Origin: Romboutsia sp. CE17
GTDB taxonomy: Bacteria > Bacillota > Clostridia > Peptostreptococcales > Peptostreptococcaceae
NCBI RefSeq assembly: GCF_012317385.1
Contig: NZ_CP051144.1
Coordinates: forward strand, 744,001 to 808,000
DNA length: 64,000 bases
Direction of reading: 5' to 3'
The position numbers and the translations under genes were made by a program. The notes under the pieces were generated by a model. That model saw only the letters and a list, made by a program, of their open reading frames with translations. It had not been told where the DNA came from and ran no database searches. Shown in pieces: positions 10,301 through 18,962 of the stretch. The stretch's first letter is position 1. Each line of letters begins with the position of its first letter.

Positions 10301-10703
10301 TACTATAAACTATCCTGCAACATACAATGATACTATAACAGTAGGAGCTTATGATAGTATAAATAGAAGTTTATGGCCAGGTTCTTCTAGAGGACCGACA
10401 ATACAGGAATCATTAAAGCCTGACTTTATAGCTCCAGGTGTAAATATTATAGGTCCATATCCTGGAGGTGGTTATGGAATGATAACAGGTACGTCTCCTA
10501 GTGTAAGCTATACAGCTGGATGTGCAGCAATATTCATAGAATACTTACTTGTAGATAACAACTATCCTAATAAAGTATTTGTCCAAAAGCTAAGAACATT
10601 ATTCAGAGTAGGAGCAGTAAGAGAAGAAGATCAAGAGTATCCAAATAATAACTCTGGGTATGGGGTACTAAATATAAAAAATACATTTGATATATTTAGA
10701 TAA
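7389..10703 (+). CDS. cspBA: CspBA: fused germination protease CspB and pseudoprotease CspA
   Basis: About 1,104 residues with two subtilisin-like units in tandem. The first (CspB) keeps the whole triad: DSG in [13 protein letters not shown] in HGTHVAS, and [11 protein letters not shown]. In C. difficile CspB cleaves pro-SleC, the cortex hydrolase. The second (CspA) has Asp to Ala (IIASGID) and His to Ile (GYGTILSG) but keeps GTS, so it should be inactive. A basic run, RKKRKKKK, sits in the linker at 8989-9012. The ribosome site GGAGG at 7376-7380 is followed by TGAATATC and then ATCGAG. TTG 7374 and GTG 7380 lie inside that site, so ATC at 7389 (or 7386) is the best start. cspC begins 11 bases after the stop codon. 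Confidence 0.93.
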   Translation: MEYEVVVKYNGDILALEDELGVSVEILSPVYAIITTDDENKIRNLLSYSQIEYVEKPFILETQDTQSFSSTGITSFKNRSGLTGKGTLLGLIDSGIDYTLPVFKDSNGRSKILYYWIQDIPGNPPDGFKEGTLYTNEDINNAMENKSIPISLTNFHGTHVASIAAQIANEANLIVVKVGSRTVDNYSRSTEFMRAIKFILDKALELKMPVSINISYGSNEGSHRGLSLFEQYIDDMCLFWKNNISVAAGNNRDKGGHKNIKLENRTEEVEFTIGENERIININIWPNFADDFNVYLVNPSNQKTQAISLTSGEIRNSIGSTRIKGYFFPIAPYSIQRRITFQLTTDTYITPGIWKIVFIPIQIVEGNIDIYLPTSEGLSRDTRFLEPTTELTVTVPGTSRRVITVGSYNSRTDIASVFSGEGDYRRCALKPDILAPGEDILSYLPGGNEGALTGTSMATPHVSGVCSLLMQWGVVDGNDPYMYSAKIKAYLLKSAKRSEYISYPDNLRGYGLLDLATLELDQMANMNNELEFIRKKRKKKKYNDSFDRSINYSRAPLNLNGMNVEFTNGFEEELKKVAPEDEFYKLSENFGVVYFNNITAEKIRAIGSISQIVRVEPLIRLDLFGKISQGTTNGVNANEEIGVNFFKNNPNLTLSGKGVLIAIIASGIDYLHPDFIYPDGTSKIVYLWDQTKDGSPPNGYNIGTEYTRDQINEAISNNDSTLSSDDEGYGTILSGICAGLGNVNKDYAGVAEDAELIVVKLGKINGYYNNAMSYIAGQYAYEKAFNLNRPLIINEYTGSNSLVGITTRNLTNLAFYIRGLCIISAAGDEGNTQTHTSGKLLNKGYIKELELEITDEEEYIDIEIWMNRPDTARVSIISPTGEISKELEVSDFNIITGKFDLEDTLYSITYVYPTTFSGQQQTIVNLINVKRGIWKIRLTGDYITNGIYNAYLPNREFLNPDTKFRNSNPSSTINYPATYNDTITVGAYDSINRSLWPGSSRGPTIQESLKPDFIAPGVNIIGPYPGGGYGMITGTSPSVSYTAGCAAIFIEYLLVDNNYPNKVFVQKLRTLFRVGAVREEDQEYPNNNSGYGVLNIKNTFDIFR

Positions 10704-10714
10704 GGAGAGTATTT

Positions 10715-12394
10715 ATGGAAAAATCTTATTCTATAATTTATCAAGGAGATATTATTAAAGCATTAGAGGAAAATGGAATAAATAGGTATATGATTCTAAA
10801 TGGTCAATTGGCAGTAATTTATGTAGATGAAAATTTTGATGAAAATACACTAGAAAGTATAAGTGAAATAACTTGGGTTCAAGAGGCCCAACCTATGAGT
10901 TCACTAATACAAATTCAAGATGGAGTAGAAAATGGAGAAACAGTAACCGATGCATCAGGTACTGACTATATTGAAAATAGTCCATATCTATCTATTGGAG
11001 GAGAAGGTTCAATTATAGCGATAATAGATTCTGGAATTGATTATATGCATCCTGATTTTATTAATGAGGATAATACTAGTAAAATAATTTCAATTTGGGA
11101 TCAAGATGGAAATACAAATCCACCACCAGAAGGTATGATATTTGGAAGTGAATATACTCGCCAAGATATAAATAATGCAATATCAAATAATGACTCTAGT
11201 TTAACTAAAGATGATATAGGAACAGGGACTATTGCAGCTGGAATAGCATCAGGTGGAGGTGCTTTAAATCCATTATATAAAGGCGTGGCACCCAAGAGTG
11301 AATTAGTTGTAGTAAAATTAAAATCATATGAAGGAACATATGAGAATGGAAAGATAAATTATTTAAATACTGACTTTTTAGCAGCTATTAAATATGTATT
11401 AGATATATCAAAAAGAGAGAATAAAAACACTATTATAAATTTAACAATAGCAGAGAGGTCTAGATCAATTATACTTACAAATTTATTAGATACTTTTCCA
11501 TATTTAAATTCTTCAGGAGTTATATTAGTAAGTGGAGCAGGTAATGAAGGAAATACAAATATACATTATGAAGGAACATTTAGTGATGATTCATCTGAGC
11601 CTATAGATATAACACTTGAAGTGGGAGAACAAAATTCTCTTGATATTACAATATGCCCCAATGGTCCAGGAAGACTGGGGGTGGAGATTATATCCCCTAC
11701 TGGAGAAGTAAGTTACAACGTTCAGTATTCTCCAGATGAGGAAGTGTATAAAGGAAAGTTTAATTTGGAAAATTCACCATATTTAATTAAGCTTACTTAC
11801 CCATGGATACTTTCAGGAAATGAAGAAATATATATAAAAATATTTAATATAAGACCAGGAATTGGTACCATAAGAGTATTTCCAGAATTTTTTGCAAAAG
11901 GTGAATTTGATTTATATTTACCGAATGGAAACTTAATACCAAATAATACTAGATTTTTAGATCCTAATTCTTACTCAACGATAACTTTATATGGAGCTAC
12001 AGAGAATGTTATTACTGTTGGTGCATTTAATGATAAAACTAACGGTATGTGGATAGGGTCTTCTAAAGGTCCTATGAAATCTAATATTGTCATAAAACCA
12101 GATATTGTTGCTCCGGGTGTAGATATTATTTCTCCGTTTATAAATAGTACTTATATTAAGTCAACAGGAACAGGGGTTAGTTCTTCTTTAACCAGTGGTG
12201 TTTTAGCTTTAATTATGGAATATATTAGTACCCTAGGAACTTATCAAAGAAAATTATTATTTACAAAAGTATTAAAAACATACTTAATGCTTGGAGCAAC
12301 TAAAAATCCAATTTACACTTATCCAAACAGCTCTCAAGGATATGGTGTTTTAAATTTAAGAGACACCATAGTTGCTATAGCAAATAATATTTAA
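10715..12394 (+). CDS. cspC: CspC: subtilisin-like pseudoprotease of spore germination
   Basis: 559 residues with a single subtilisin-like unit and its prodomain. The catalytic Asp is kept (IIAIIDSGID), but His is Ile (GTGTIAAG) and Ser is Gly (STGTGVSSS), so the protein cannot be a protease. In C. difficile CspC is the catalytically dead protein proposed to sense bile-acid germinants and to control CspB. Ser to Gly at this position is also seen there. AAGGAGAGTATTT precedes the ATG. It is co-transcribed with cspBA (11-base gap). Which germinant this protein senses cannot be told from sequence. Confidence 0.93.
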   Translation: MEKSYSIIYQGDIIKALEENGINRYMILNGQLAVIYVDENFDENTLESISEITWVQEAQPMSSLIQIQDGVENGETVTDASGTDYIENSPYLSIGGEGSIIAIIDSGIDYMHPDFINEDNTSKIISIWDQDGNTNPPPEGMIFGSEYTRQDINNAISNNDSSLTKDDIGTGTIAAGIASGGGALNPLYKGVAPKSELVVVKLKSYEGTYENGKINYLNTDFLAAIKYVLDISKRENKNTIINLTIAERSRSIILTNLLDTFPYLNSSGVILVSGAGNEGNTNIHYEGTFSDDSSEPIDITLEVGEQNSLDITICPNGPGRLGVEIISPTGEVSYNVQYSPDEEVYKGKFNLENSPYLIKLTYPWILSGNEEIYIKIFNIRPGIGTIRVFPEFFAKGEFDLYLPNGNLIPNNTRFLDPNSYSTITLYGATENVITVGAFNDKTNGMWIGSSKGPMKSNIVIKPDIVAPGVDIISPFINSTYIKSTGTGVSSSLTSGVLALIMEYISTLGTYQRKLLFTKVLKTYLMLGATKNPIYTYPNSSQGYGVLNLRDTIVAIANNI

Positions 12395-12500
12395 TATATT
12401 AAAAATTAGTAAAATTTTAACTATATATATATTTTGATATCATGAATTGTAGTGAAAAAAATGCAGACAATAAATAAAAAGACAACAAGAGGTGATAATT

Positions 12501-12695
12501 TTGCTACAAAATCGTACTACTGCATTAAATGGGGAGAATAATAGAAGACTAAACTTAAAATTAGCTGTTGATCAAGGATTAAATGCTCCTATATCAGAGG
12601 CAGATCAAATAATGCCACACAGTAATGTAACTATTCCATCTGAAGAAAATGTTATTCACGCAAAAGATTGGGTAGATAATGGAAGTCAAACTTGA
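12501..12695 (+). CDS. Small DUF3787-like protein, probably spore-associated
   Basis: 64 residues starting at TTG 12501, eight bases after GAGG. An in-frame GTG at 12492 lies within the ribosome site. The C-terminal half (VTIPSEENVIHAKDWVDNGSQ) resembles the DUF3787 family, short clostridial proteins of which one from C. difficile has been described as spore-surface associated. I recall this family from memory and cannot verify it here. It has no signal peptide or membrane segment. It lies 106 bases after cspC and ends in its own terminator, so it could be an independent sporulation gene or the third gene of the csp operon. Confidence 0.6.
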   Translation: MLQNRTTALNGENNRRLNLKLAVDQGLNAPISEADQIMPHSNVTIPSEENVIHAKDWVDNGSQT

Positions 12696-12699
12696 TTTA

Positions 12700-12747
12700 A
12701 ATAAAAATAAATGGTTATCTAGTTTAAGATAGCCATTTATTTTTATT
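12700..12747. terminator. Bidirectional terminator after the csp region
   Basis: A 21-bp stem with one wobble (AATAAAAATAAATGGTTATC... / ...GATAGCCATTTATTTTTATT) between the DUF3787-like gene and the convergent LysM gene. Confidence 0.85.
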
Positions 12748-12751
12748 GTAT

Positions 12752-13153
12752 TTACTCTGATGGTACTAAAATATAATCACCAGATTGAATATTATAGTTA
12801 TCAGATATAATATTTTCATTTTCCTTATATACAACTTTCCTAAAGTCATCTAATTCACTACTTGAAATATTATAATTATATTTCTTTATTATATCGTCTA
12901 TAGTTTCACCAGAAGAAACAAGATGTTTTGTAAGAGTACGATTATTCATAACTTTTTTATAGGTTTTTTCATATGGAATACTAGCTAACTCTTTGACTAA
13001 AGGTATATTTTCTTTAGCATAATTAAAAGACCTATCTAAACATGTTATATAATTATAAAATCCATCTCTCATAACTTGAGAAAAAGATTTACTATCTTCT
13101 ACACTTGGAGATATAAAAAAAAGTACTAATAAAAAAGTTAATAAATATTTCAA
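12752..13153 (-). CDS. Small exported or anchored LysM protein
   Basis: 133 residues from TTG 13153, placed eight bases after GAGG. A GTG at 13162 lies inside the ribosome site. The N-terminus is a hydrophobic signal or anchor (KYLLTFLLVLFFISPSV). The C-terminal 50 residues form a LysM peptidoglycan-binding domain (LVSSGETIDDIIKKYNYN... YNIQSGDYILVPSE). The middle is charged and unrecognised. It converges on the csp locus. A role at the cell wall or spore cortex is inferred from LysM and position, with no catalytic domain present. Confidence 0.7.
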   Translation of the reverse strand: MKYLLTFLLVLFFISPSVEDSKSFSQVMRDGFYNYITCLDRSFNYAKENIPLVKELASIPYEKTYKKVMNNRTLTKHLVSSGETIDDIIKKYNYNISSSELDDFRKVVYKENENIISDNYNIQSGDYILVPSE

Positions 13154-13254
13154 AATAATCACCTCTAATAAGGAATTATTGACTAAATTTAATAAATTTA
13201 AAACTAAAAAATACTAAAAGTAAAATATAATTTTTTATATAAACTAATAACAAA

Positions 13255-13283
13255 AAAACTTATAGCTATATGCTATAAGTTTT
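13255..13283 (-). terminator. Terminator of the propeller sensor kinase
   Basis: 12-bp stem AAAACTTATAGC / GCTATAAGTTTT with a five-base loop, just past the stop codon of the minus-strand kinase gene. Confidence 0.8.
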
Positions 13284-13289
13284 CTTTAT

Positions 13290-16200
13290 TTAAGGATTAA
13301 TTGTTGCTGGCAATGTGATTATAAACTCACTACCTTTACCTAATTGACTATTTACAGATATTCTTCCATTGTGAAGCTCAATTAAATGCTTTGTAATAGT
13401 TAATCCTAAACCACTACCACCTTTGACTTCTGATGTAGAGTCTATGACTTGATTAAATTTATCGAAGATAGTAGATAAATTTTCTTTACTAATTCCAATG
13501 CCTGTATCTTTAACACTAATCTCAACAGTATCACCAAAGTCACTTATAAATACATCAATTCTACCGCCAGGAGGTGTAAATTTAACTGCATTCCCTATTA
13601 AATTTACTATACATCTTTCTATTTCATATTTATCACATTCGATTATTTTTTCTTCAACCATAGTATCTATGGTAAATTCGATACCTTTACTTTCTATATA
13701 ATCTTTTAGACCAAGTATAGTCTCTTCAACTATATAAATGATATCTTCTTTTTCTTTAATTATAACATAGCTATTACTTTGAAGTTTACTAGTATCAATA
13801 ATATTATTAATAATTTTTAAAAGTCTATTACAATTTCGACTCATTATGTCTATATAATATTCTAATCTATCTGGATTTAATTCTTTCCTTTTATTAAAAT
13901 CTCTTATAAGCTGACCCGTTCCGTTAATAACATTCAATGGTGTTCTTAATTCATGAGATAAATTAACAAAGTAGTTATTTTTATTTTTTTCTAGAGTTAT
14001 TAATTTATCAAATAATTTTTCATTTTTTTTCATTTCATATCTAAGTTCTTTTGTTTTGTTTTCTACCAGTCTATCTAATCTCCTAACTTTATTAGCATTT
14101 AAATAAACTGCAATTAGTATTAATAATATGTAAGTAAAAATGGCTATATTACTTTTCCAAAAAGGTGGTTTAATAGTAAATGATATATTACTTTCTGGAC
14201 CCATTATACCATTGTAGCTTAAAGCCTTGACTTTAAATGTATATTCCCCAGGAGATAAATTTGCATAAATTATCTTGTTAGTATGAGATAAAATCCAGTT
14301 TTCATCAGACCCTTCTAACTTGTAATAATATTGTATACCATTAACATTTTTATAGTCATCTACGAAGAAACTTAAAGAAATATTGTTTTCGCTAGATTCA
14401 AACTTATGATTAGAAATATCACTATACTGAAGACCTTTTACTTGAAAGTTATCGAATATTACTTTAGGTGTAAACTTCGAAACACTTATATTTTCTGGTC
14501 TAAACATATTAAATCCGTTTATACCACCAAAATAAAAATCTCCATCTTTGCTTTTAAAATAAGCTTTTCCATTAAATTCATTACTTTGAAGTCCATCTAT
14601 TACTGTAAAGTTTTCAAAAATCTTAGTTTTAGTATTAAATTTTGAAATACCAGAATTAGTACTCATCCAAATATTATCTTCTGAGTCTACTAATATACCA
14701 TAGATATTATTATTAGGAAGACCATCATTAGTTGTATAATGAGTAAAGGTATTATTTTTTTTATTTAGTATATTTAGCCCATGGCTTGTTCCCACTAATA
14801 TATTACCAAACATATCTTCTGTGACAGTTCTTATTGAGTTATTTGTTATACTATTATCATCATTTTCAATATGTTTGTAAACTTGAATTTTATTATAAGT
14901 AGGATTGATTTCAATTAGACCTCCATCCAGAAAACATCCAATATAATAATTACCAGCTTTACTTTCATAAATTTCTTTTATAAATAAATCATTTACAGAA
15001 TACTTTTCAAGGATGTTAGTTATATTTATTATTTCTTTTGAATCTAAATTCATAATTGCTAATCCTCTATTTGTACCAATCCATAAATAATTTTTACTAT
15101 CAACAAATAAAGACTTTATAGAACTAGAAGGTAGTCCATCATCAGAAGTAAAATTAATAATCTCTTTAGATATTCTATTTACAATGGCTAATCCATTAGC
15201 TGTTCCTATATATATTTCATCATTATAACCTGTTAAGTCATTTATAGAGTCATCACATATACTTGAATTTTGGGTAGTTAAAAAATATATATTGTTATTT
15301 TTTTTATTAATTATATTCACACCAGCCAAACTTGTACCAGCCCATATATATCCATCATCATCTTCGTAGAGGCCATGAATAATACTATAGCTTAAAGAGT
15401 TTTTATTAAATGGATCTGACTTATAATGTTTAAACTCACTGCTAGGATCAAATATTGATATACCTTTGTATGTTCCTATCCAAATTAAACCACCTTTATC
15501 TTCAATAAGGCAGTAGGTTTTATTGTCAATAAGGCTATTTTGGTCGTAAATTTTATTTTGATAATTTATAAAAGTATCATTAGATTCATTTAATTTTGAT
15601 AAACCACTATGAGTATTAATCCATAGACTTCCTTTTGAGTCTCTAATTATGTCTCTAACAGTATTATTAGGCAATGAATCAATAGAGTCATTATTTGTAT
15701 ATATTTTAAAATCATAAGTAGTAGGATTTAGCCTAATAAGTCCAGAACCAAGTGTTGCAATCCATAGTTTATCACTACCATCGCTATATAATCTATATAC
15801 TGGATAATCTTCAATAGTATCTATTTCTCTATTTGAAAATTCTTTCACTTTATTAAAGTGTTTATCTAATTTAACTAATCCAGAATCTGTACCCAACCAA
15901 ATATTACCGTAATAATCTTCTTCTATAGAATGAATATACTGGCTAGGCAAGTCATTTTTGTTAGCTAAAATTCTTGTAAAAGAATCAGTACTTCTATTAT
16001 ATAAGTTTAATCCATTTGATGTAGAAACTAATATATTACCAGTAGATGTAACTAAAATTTCACAAATTCGATCATTAGATAAATTACCCTTTGTTGAATC
16101 TGATACATAATTTACTATCTCATCATTTTTTGGATTAATTTTATTTAAACCATTAATAGTTGAAACCCAAATATAACCTTCTTTGTCTTCAACAATATCT

Positions 16201-16484
16201 ACAATATAATTACTACTTATTGTATTTTTATCATAAATATCGTTAGTGTATTTTTTGAAACTATATCCATTATATTTGTCAAGGCCATCATTAGTTCCGA
16301 TCCACATATATCCTTGGCTATCTTGAAATATAGTTTCAACAGTAGATTGAGATAAACCATCTTCAATGGTTAAACTTCGAAAATTTATATTTTCAGGGGA
16401 ATATGCAAAGGCTAAACTGGAATTTAAAATTATAATAGCTATTGTACAGAATATATTTTTAATAAACTTTTTATTATTTTTCAT
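13290..16484 (-). CDS. Orphan sensor histidine kinase with two-propeller extracellular sensor
   Basis: 1,064 residues. A signal sequence (1-28) is followed by 14 repeats of the form (I/L)W(I/V)GTxxGLxxxN. Fourteen is the number needed for two seven-bladed Reg_prop propellers. A Y_Y_Y domain (about 690-765), one membrane helix (about 775-795), a HisKA dimerisation domain (phospho-acceptor His in NLSHELRTPLN, about residue 845) and a HATPase domain (N box NAVKFTPPGG, then DTGIGIS and GSGLGL) follow. Unlike the Bacteroides hybrid systems it resembles, it has no receiver or DNA-binding domain and no response regulator nearby. ATG is preceded by GAGGTGAATTA. The ligand is unknown. Confidence 0.9.
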   Translation of the reverse strand: MKNNKKFIKNIFCTIAIIILNSSLAFAYSPENINFRSLTIEDGLSQSTVETIFQDSQGYMWIGTNDGLDKYNGYSFKKYTNDIYDKNTISSNYIVDIVEDKEGYIWVSTINGLNKINPKNDEIVNYVSDSTKGNLSNDRICEILVTSTGNILVSTSNGLNLYNRSTDSFTRILANKNDLPSQYIHSIEEDYYGNIWLGTDSGLVKLDKHFNKVKEFSNREIDTIEDYPVYRLYSDGSDKLWIATLGSGLIRLNPTTYDFKIYTNNDSIDSLPNNTVRDIIRDSKGSLWINTHSGLSKLNESNDTFINYQNKIYDQNSLIDNKTYCLIEDKGGLIWIGTYKGISIFDPSSEFKHYKSDPFNKNSLSYSIIHGLYEDDDGYIWAGTSLAGVNIINKKNNNIYFLTTQNSSICDDSINDLTGYNDEIYIGTANGLAIVNRISKEIINFTSDDGLPSSSIKSLFVDSKNYLWIGTNRGLAIMNLDSKEIINITNILEKYSVNDLFIKEIYESKAGNYYIGCFLDGGLIEINPTYNKIQVYKHIENDDNSITNNSIRTVTEDMFGNILVGTSHGLNILNKKNNTFTHYTTNDGLPNNNIYGILVDSEDNIWMSTNSGISKFNTKTKIFENFTVIDGLQSNEFNGKAYFKSKDGDFYFGGINGFNMFRPENISVSKFTPKVIFDNFQVKGLQYSDISNHKFESSENNISLSFFVDDYKNVNGIQYYYKLEGSDENWILSHTNKIIYANLSPGEYTFKVKALSYNGIMGPESNISFTIKPPFWKSNIAIFTYILLILIAVYLNANKVRRLDRLVENKTKELRYEMKKNEKLFDKLITLEKNKNNYFVNLSHELRTPLNVINGTGQLIRDFNKRKELNPDRLEYYIDIMSRNCNRLLKIINNIIDTSKLQSNSYVIIKEKEDIIYIVEETILGLKDYIESKGIEFTIDTMVEEKIIECDKYEIERCIVNLIGNAVKFTPPGGRIDVFISDFGDTVEISVKDTGIGISKENLSTIFDKFNQVIDSTSEVKGGSGLGLTITKHLIELHNGRISVNSQLGKGSEFIITLPATINP

Positions 16485-16630
16485 TAATTCACCTCAAATT
16501 TTAAAGCATAAAAGTATCTATATAAAACTATACCAAATAATCAGTTAATAATGAATTATTTTTTGGAGTTTTTTGTCAAAATATGGAAAAATATTTCGGT
16601 TTTATATTTTATAATAAAAGAATTGAGGTA

Positions 16631-16659
16631 TTGACTAAAAATTTAGAAGTTGGTATAAT
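16631..16659 (+). promoter_or_regulatory. Sigma-A promoter of asnS
   Basis: TTGACT (16631-16636), 17-base spacer, TATAAT (16654-16659). The transcript would start near 16666 and include the whole T-box leader. Confidence 0.85.
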
Positions 16660-16710
16660 CTTCTTACAATATAGAAATAATAAAATTAAAATAATATAAT
16701 TTTAAAAACA

Positions 16711-16957
16711 GTGAAGAGAAGAGTAGGTATAAAATGTAGTGTCAGAGAGTTGGGATTAGGTGGAAGCCCAATACGAAGTTTATATTGAAGAACATCTCGG
16801 AGTTTCTAACCGAAAGCAATTGCAAGTAGGCCTAGACGGAAGATCCCGTTATGATCATAAGCATTGCTTAACTAAGAGGTCAAAATATTTGACAATTAGG
16901 GTGGTACCGCGAAAGTATAACCTTTCGTCCCTTTATATGGGATGAAAGGTTTTTTTA
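16711..16957 (+). promoter_or_regulatory. T-box leader (Asn) with terminator, upstream of asnS
   Basis: A T-box riboswitch that reads the charging state of tRNA-Asn. Stem I starts near GAAGAGAAGAGTAGG. The AGTA and GAA elements of the specifier loop are visible, and the likely specifier is AAC (16791-16793), the asparagine codon, followed by A. The T-box proper, AGGGTGGTACCGCG, is at 16898-16911. It is followed by the competing terminator AACCTTTCGTCCC / GGGATGAAAGGTT plus a T run (16919-16957). Uncharged tRNA-Asn should favour the antiterminator and switch on asnS. Confidence 0.93.
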
Positions 16958-16984
16958 TTTATAATTACAAAGGAGGAAATACTA

Positions 16985-18385
16985 ATGCAAAAACAATTTA
17001 TAACGGTAAAAGAATTATACAGAAACCAAGAAGAATATATTGGTAAAACTGTAAAACTAGCTGGATGGATAAGAACATCTAGAGGATCTAAGAACTTTGG
17101 ATTTATAGAGTTAAATGATGGAAGTTTCTTCAAAAATATGCAAATAATATTATCAGATGATAAATTAGAAAACTTCAAAGAAATATCAAAGTTACCAATA
17201 AGCTCATCTATATTAGTAGAAGGTGAAGTCGTATCTACTGAAGGAGCAAAGCAACCAATAGAAATACATGCAAGTAGTATAGCTGTAGAAGGATTATCAG
17301 ATAGTTCATATCCATTACAAAAGAAAAGACATACTCTTGAGTATTTAAGAACTATAGCTCACTTAAGACCGAGAAGTAATACATTCTCAGCGGTGTTTAG
17401 AGTAAGAAGTTTAACAGCATATGCTATACATAAATTTTTCCAAGAAAGAAACTTCGTATATGCACATTCTCCAATTATAACAGGAAGTGACTGTGAAGGT
17501 GCAGGAGAAATGTTTAGATTAACAACAATGGATCTAAATAATATACCTAAAACTGAAGATGGGAATATAGATTATTCAAAGGATTTCTTTGGAAAAGAAG
17601 CAAACTTAACAGTTAGTGGTCAATTAAATGCAGAAATAATGGCATTAGCATTTAGAAATGTTTATACTTTTGGTCCAACATTCAGAGCTGAAAACTCATT
17701 TACACAAAGACATGCATCTGAGTTCTGGATGATAGAGCCAGAAATAGCATTTGGTGATTTAGAAGATGATATGGAACTTGCTGAGGACATGATAAAATAT
17801 ATAATAAGCTATGTTATGGAAAATGCTCCAGAAGAAATGGAATTCTTTAATAGCTTCATAGATAAAGGTTTATTTGAAAGATTAAATAATGTACTTAACT
17901 CATCATTTAAGAGAATAACTTATACAGAAGCTGTTGATATATTACAAAAATCAGGAGTAGAGTTTGAGTATCCAGTTACTTGGGGAGATGATTTACAAAC
18001 TGAGCATGAAAGATATATAACAGAACAAGTATTTAATGCACCAGTATTCGTAACAGATTATCCAAAGGATATAAAGGCGTTCTATATGAGAATGAATGAA
18101 GATGGAAAAACTGTAAGAGCTATGGACTTATTAGTTCCTGGAGTTGGTGAAATAGTTGGTGGATCTCAAAGAGAAGAAAGAGAAGATGTATTATTACAAA
18201 GAATTCAAGAAATGGGATTAAAAGAGGAGGACTACTGGTGGTACTTAGAGCTTAGAAAGTACGGAACAGCTACTCACTCTGGATTTGGTTTAGGTTTTGA
18301 GAGAATGATAATGTACTTAACTGGAATGTCTAATATAAGAGACGTAATACCATTCCCACGTACACCAAGAAATGCAGAATTCTAA
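16985..18385 (+). CDS. asnS: Asparaginyl-tRNA synthetase
   Basis: 466 residues, full length for a bacterial class IIb synthetase. An N-terminal OB-fold anticodon-binding domain (about residues 15-105) precedes the catalytic domain with motif 2 ([22 protein letters not shown] split by a short loop) and motif 3 (GFGLGFERM near the C-terminus). AGGAGGAAATACTA precedes ATG. It charges tRNA-Asn in the cytoplasm. The T-box with an AAC specifier supports Asn rather than Asp specificity. A strong terminator follows, so it is monocistronic. Confidence 0.96.
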   Translation: MQKQFITVKELYRNQEEYIGKTVKLAGWIRTSRGSKNFGFIELNDGSFFKNMQIILSDDKLENFKEISKLPISSSILVEGEVVSTEGAKQPIEIHASSIAVEGLSDSSYPLQKKRHTLEYLRTIAHLRPRSNTFSAVFRVRSLTAYAIHKFFQERNFVYAHSPIITGSDCEGAGEMFRLTTMDLNNIPKTEDGNIDYSKDFFGKEANLTVSGQLNAEIMALAFRNVYTFGPTFRAENSFTQRHASEFWMIEPEIAFGDLEDDMELAEDMIKYIISYVMENAPEEMEFFNSFIDKGLFERLNNVLNSSFKRITYTEAVDILQKSGVEFEYPVTWGDDLQTEHERYITEQVFNAPVFVTDYPKDIKAFYMRMNEDGKTVRAMDLLVPGVGEIVGGSQREEREDVLLQRIQEMGLKEEDYWWYLELRKYGTATHSGFGLGFERMIMYLTGMSNIRDVIPFPRTPRNAEF

Positions 18386-18392
18386 TTTAATA

Positions 18393-18432
18393 TAAAATAA
18401 GGGCTTATCTCAAAAGAGAGGCCCTTATTTTA
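18393..18432 (+). terminator. Terminator of asnS
   Basis: Stem TAAAATAAGGGC / GCCCTTATTTTA with an inner TCTC/GAGA pairing, followed by a T-rich stretch. Confidence 0.85.
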
Positions 18433-18537
18433 TATTAATGGACAATAAACTACTTAGTTTGCAGATAATTAAGCTTAAATTTAGAGAGATAGGGTATATA
18501 TTTAAATAATTAAATATATATTTGGTAGAGGTGAATT

Positions 18538-18840
18538 ATGAGTTATACTAATATAGATAAATTCGAATTAAAAGAACTTTTAAATAGTAATGAAGAGTTT
18601 TTACTTTTAGATATAAGAACTAAAGAAGAATTTCATGAAAATAAAATAGAAGGAGCTATAAATATACCGCTTCAAGAGTTACTTTTTAATGTAGACGAAT
18701 TAGAAGAATATAGAGGAAGTAAAATAGTTGTATATTGCAGAAGCGGTCATAGAAGTATTACAGCATGCAATATACTTTCTATGGAAGGTTTTGATGAGTT
18801 ATATAATTTAGAAAAGGGTATAATAGATTATGTAATCTAG
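18538..18840 (+). CDS. Single-domain rhodanese-like sulfurtransferase
   Basis: 100 residues, one rhodanese domain. The active-site loop YCRSGHRS carries the persulfide-forming cysteine. The family moves sulfane sulfur, and the physiological acceptor is not evident. No signal peptide, so cytoplasmic. GAGGTGAATT precedes ATG. Flanked by terminators on both sides, so probably transcribed alone. Confidence 0.88.
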   Translation: MSYTNIDKFELKELLNSNEEFLLLDIRTKEEFHENKIEGAINIPLQELLFNVDELEEYRGSKIVVYCRSGHRSITACNILSMEGFDELYNLEKGIIDYVI

Positions 18841-18850
18841 AAAAATAAAA

Positions 18851-18897
18851 AATACTTAATTATAGTTTGAGTTAAGCTATAGTTAAGTATTTTTTTG
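18851..18897 (+). terminator. Terminator of the rhodanese gene
   Basis: 15-bp stem with one wobble, AATACTTAATTATAG / CTATAGTTAAGTATT, then seven T's. Confidence 0.88.
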
Positions 18898-18962
18898 TAT
18901 AATGGATATAAATATATTATAATCATTTGAGTATAAAGATTAATATGTAATGGAGGAAAAAT

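Noticed and set aside
16760-16945. 61-residue open frame in the asnS leader.
   Set aside because: It lies inside the T-box RNA, whose conserved elements explain the sequence. No ribosome site.
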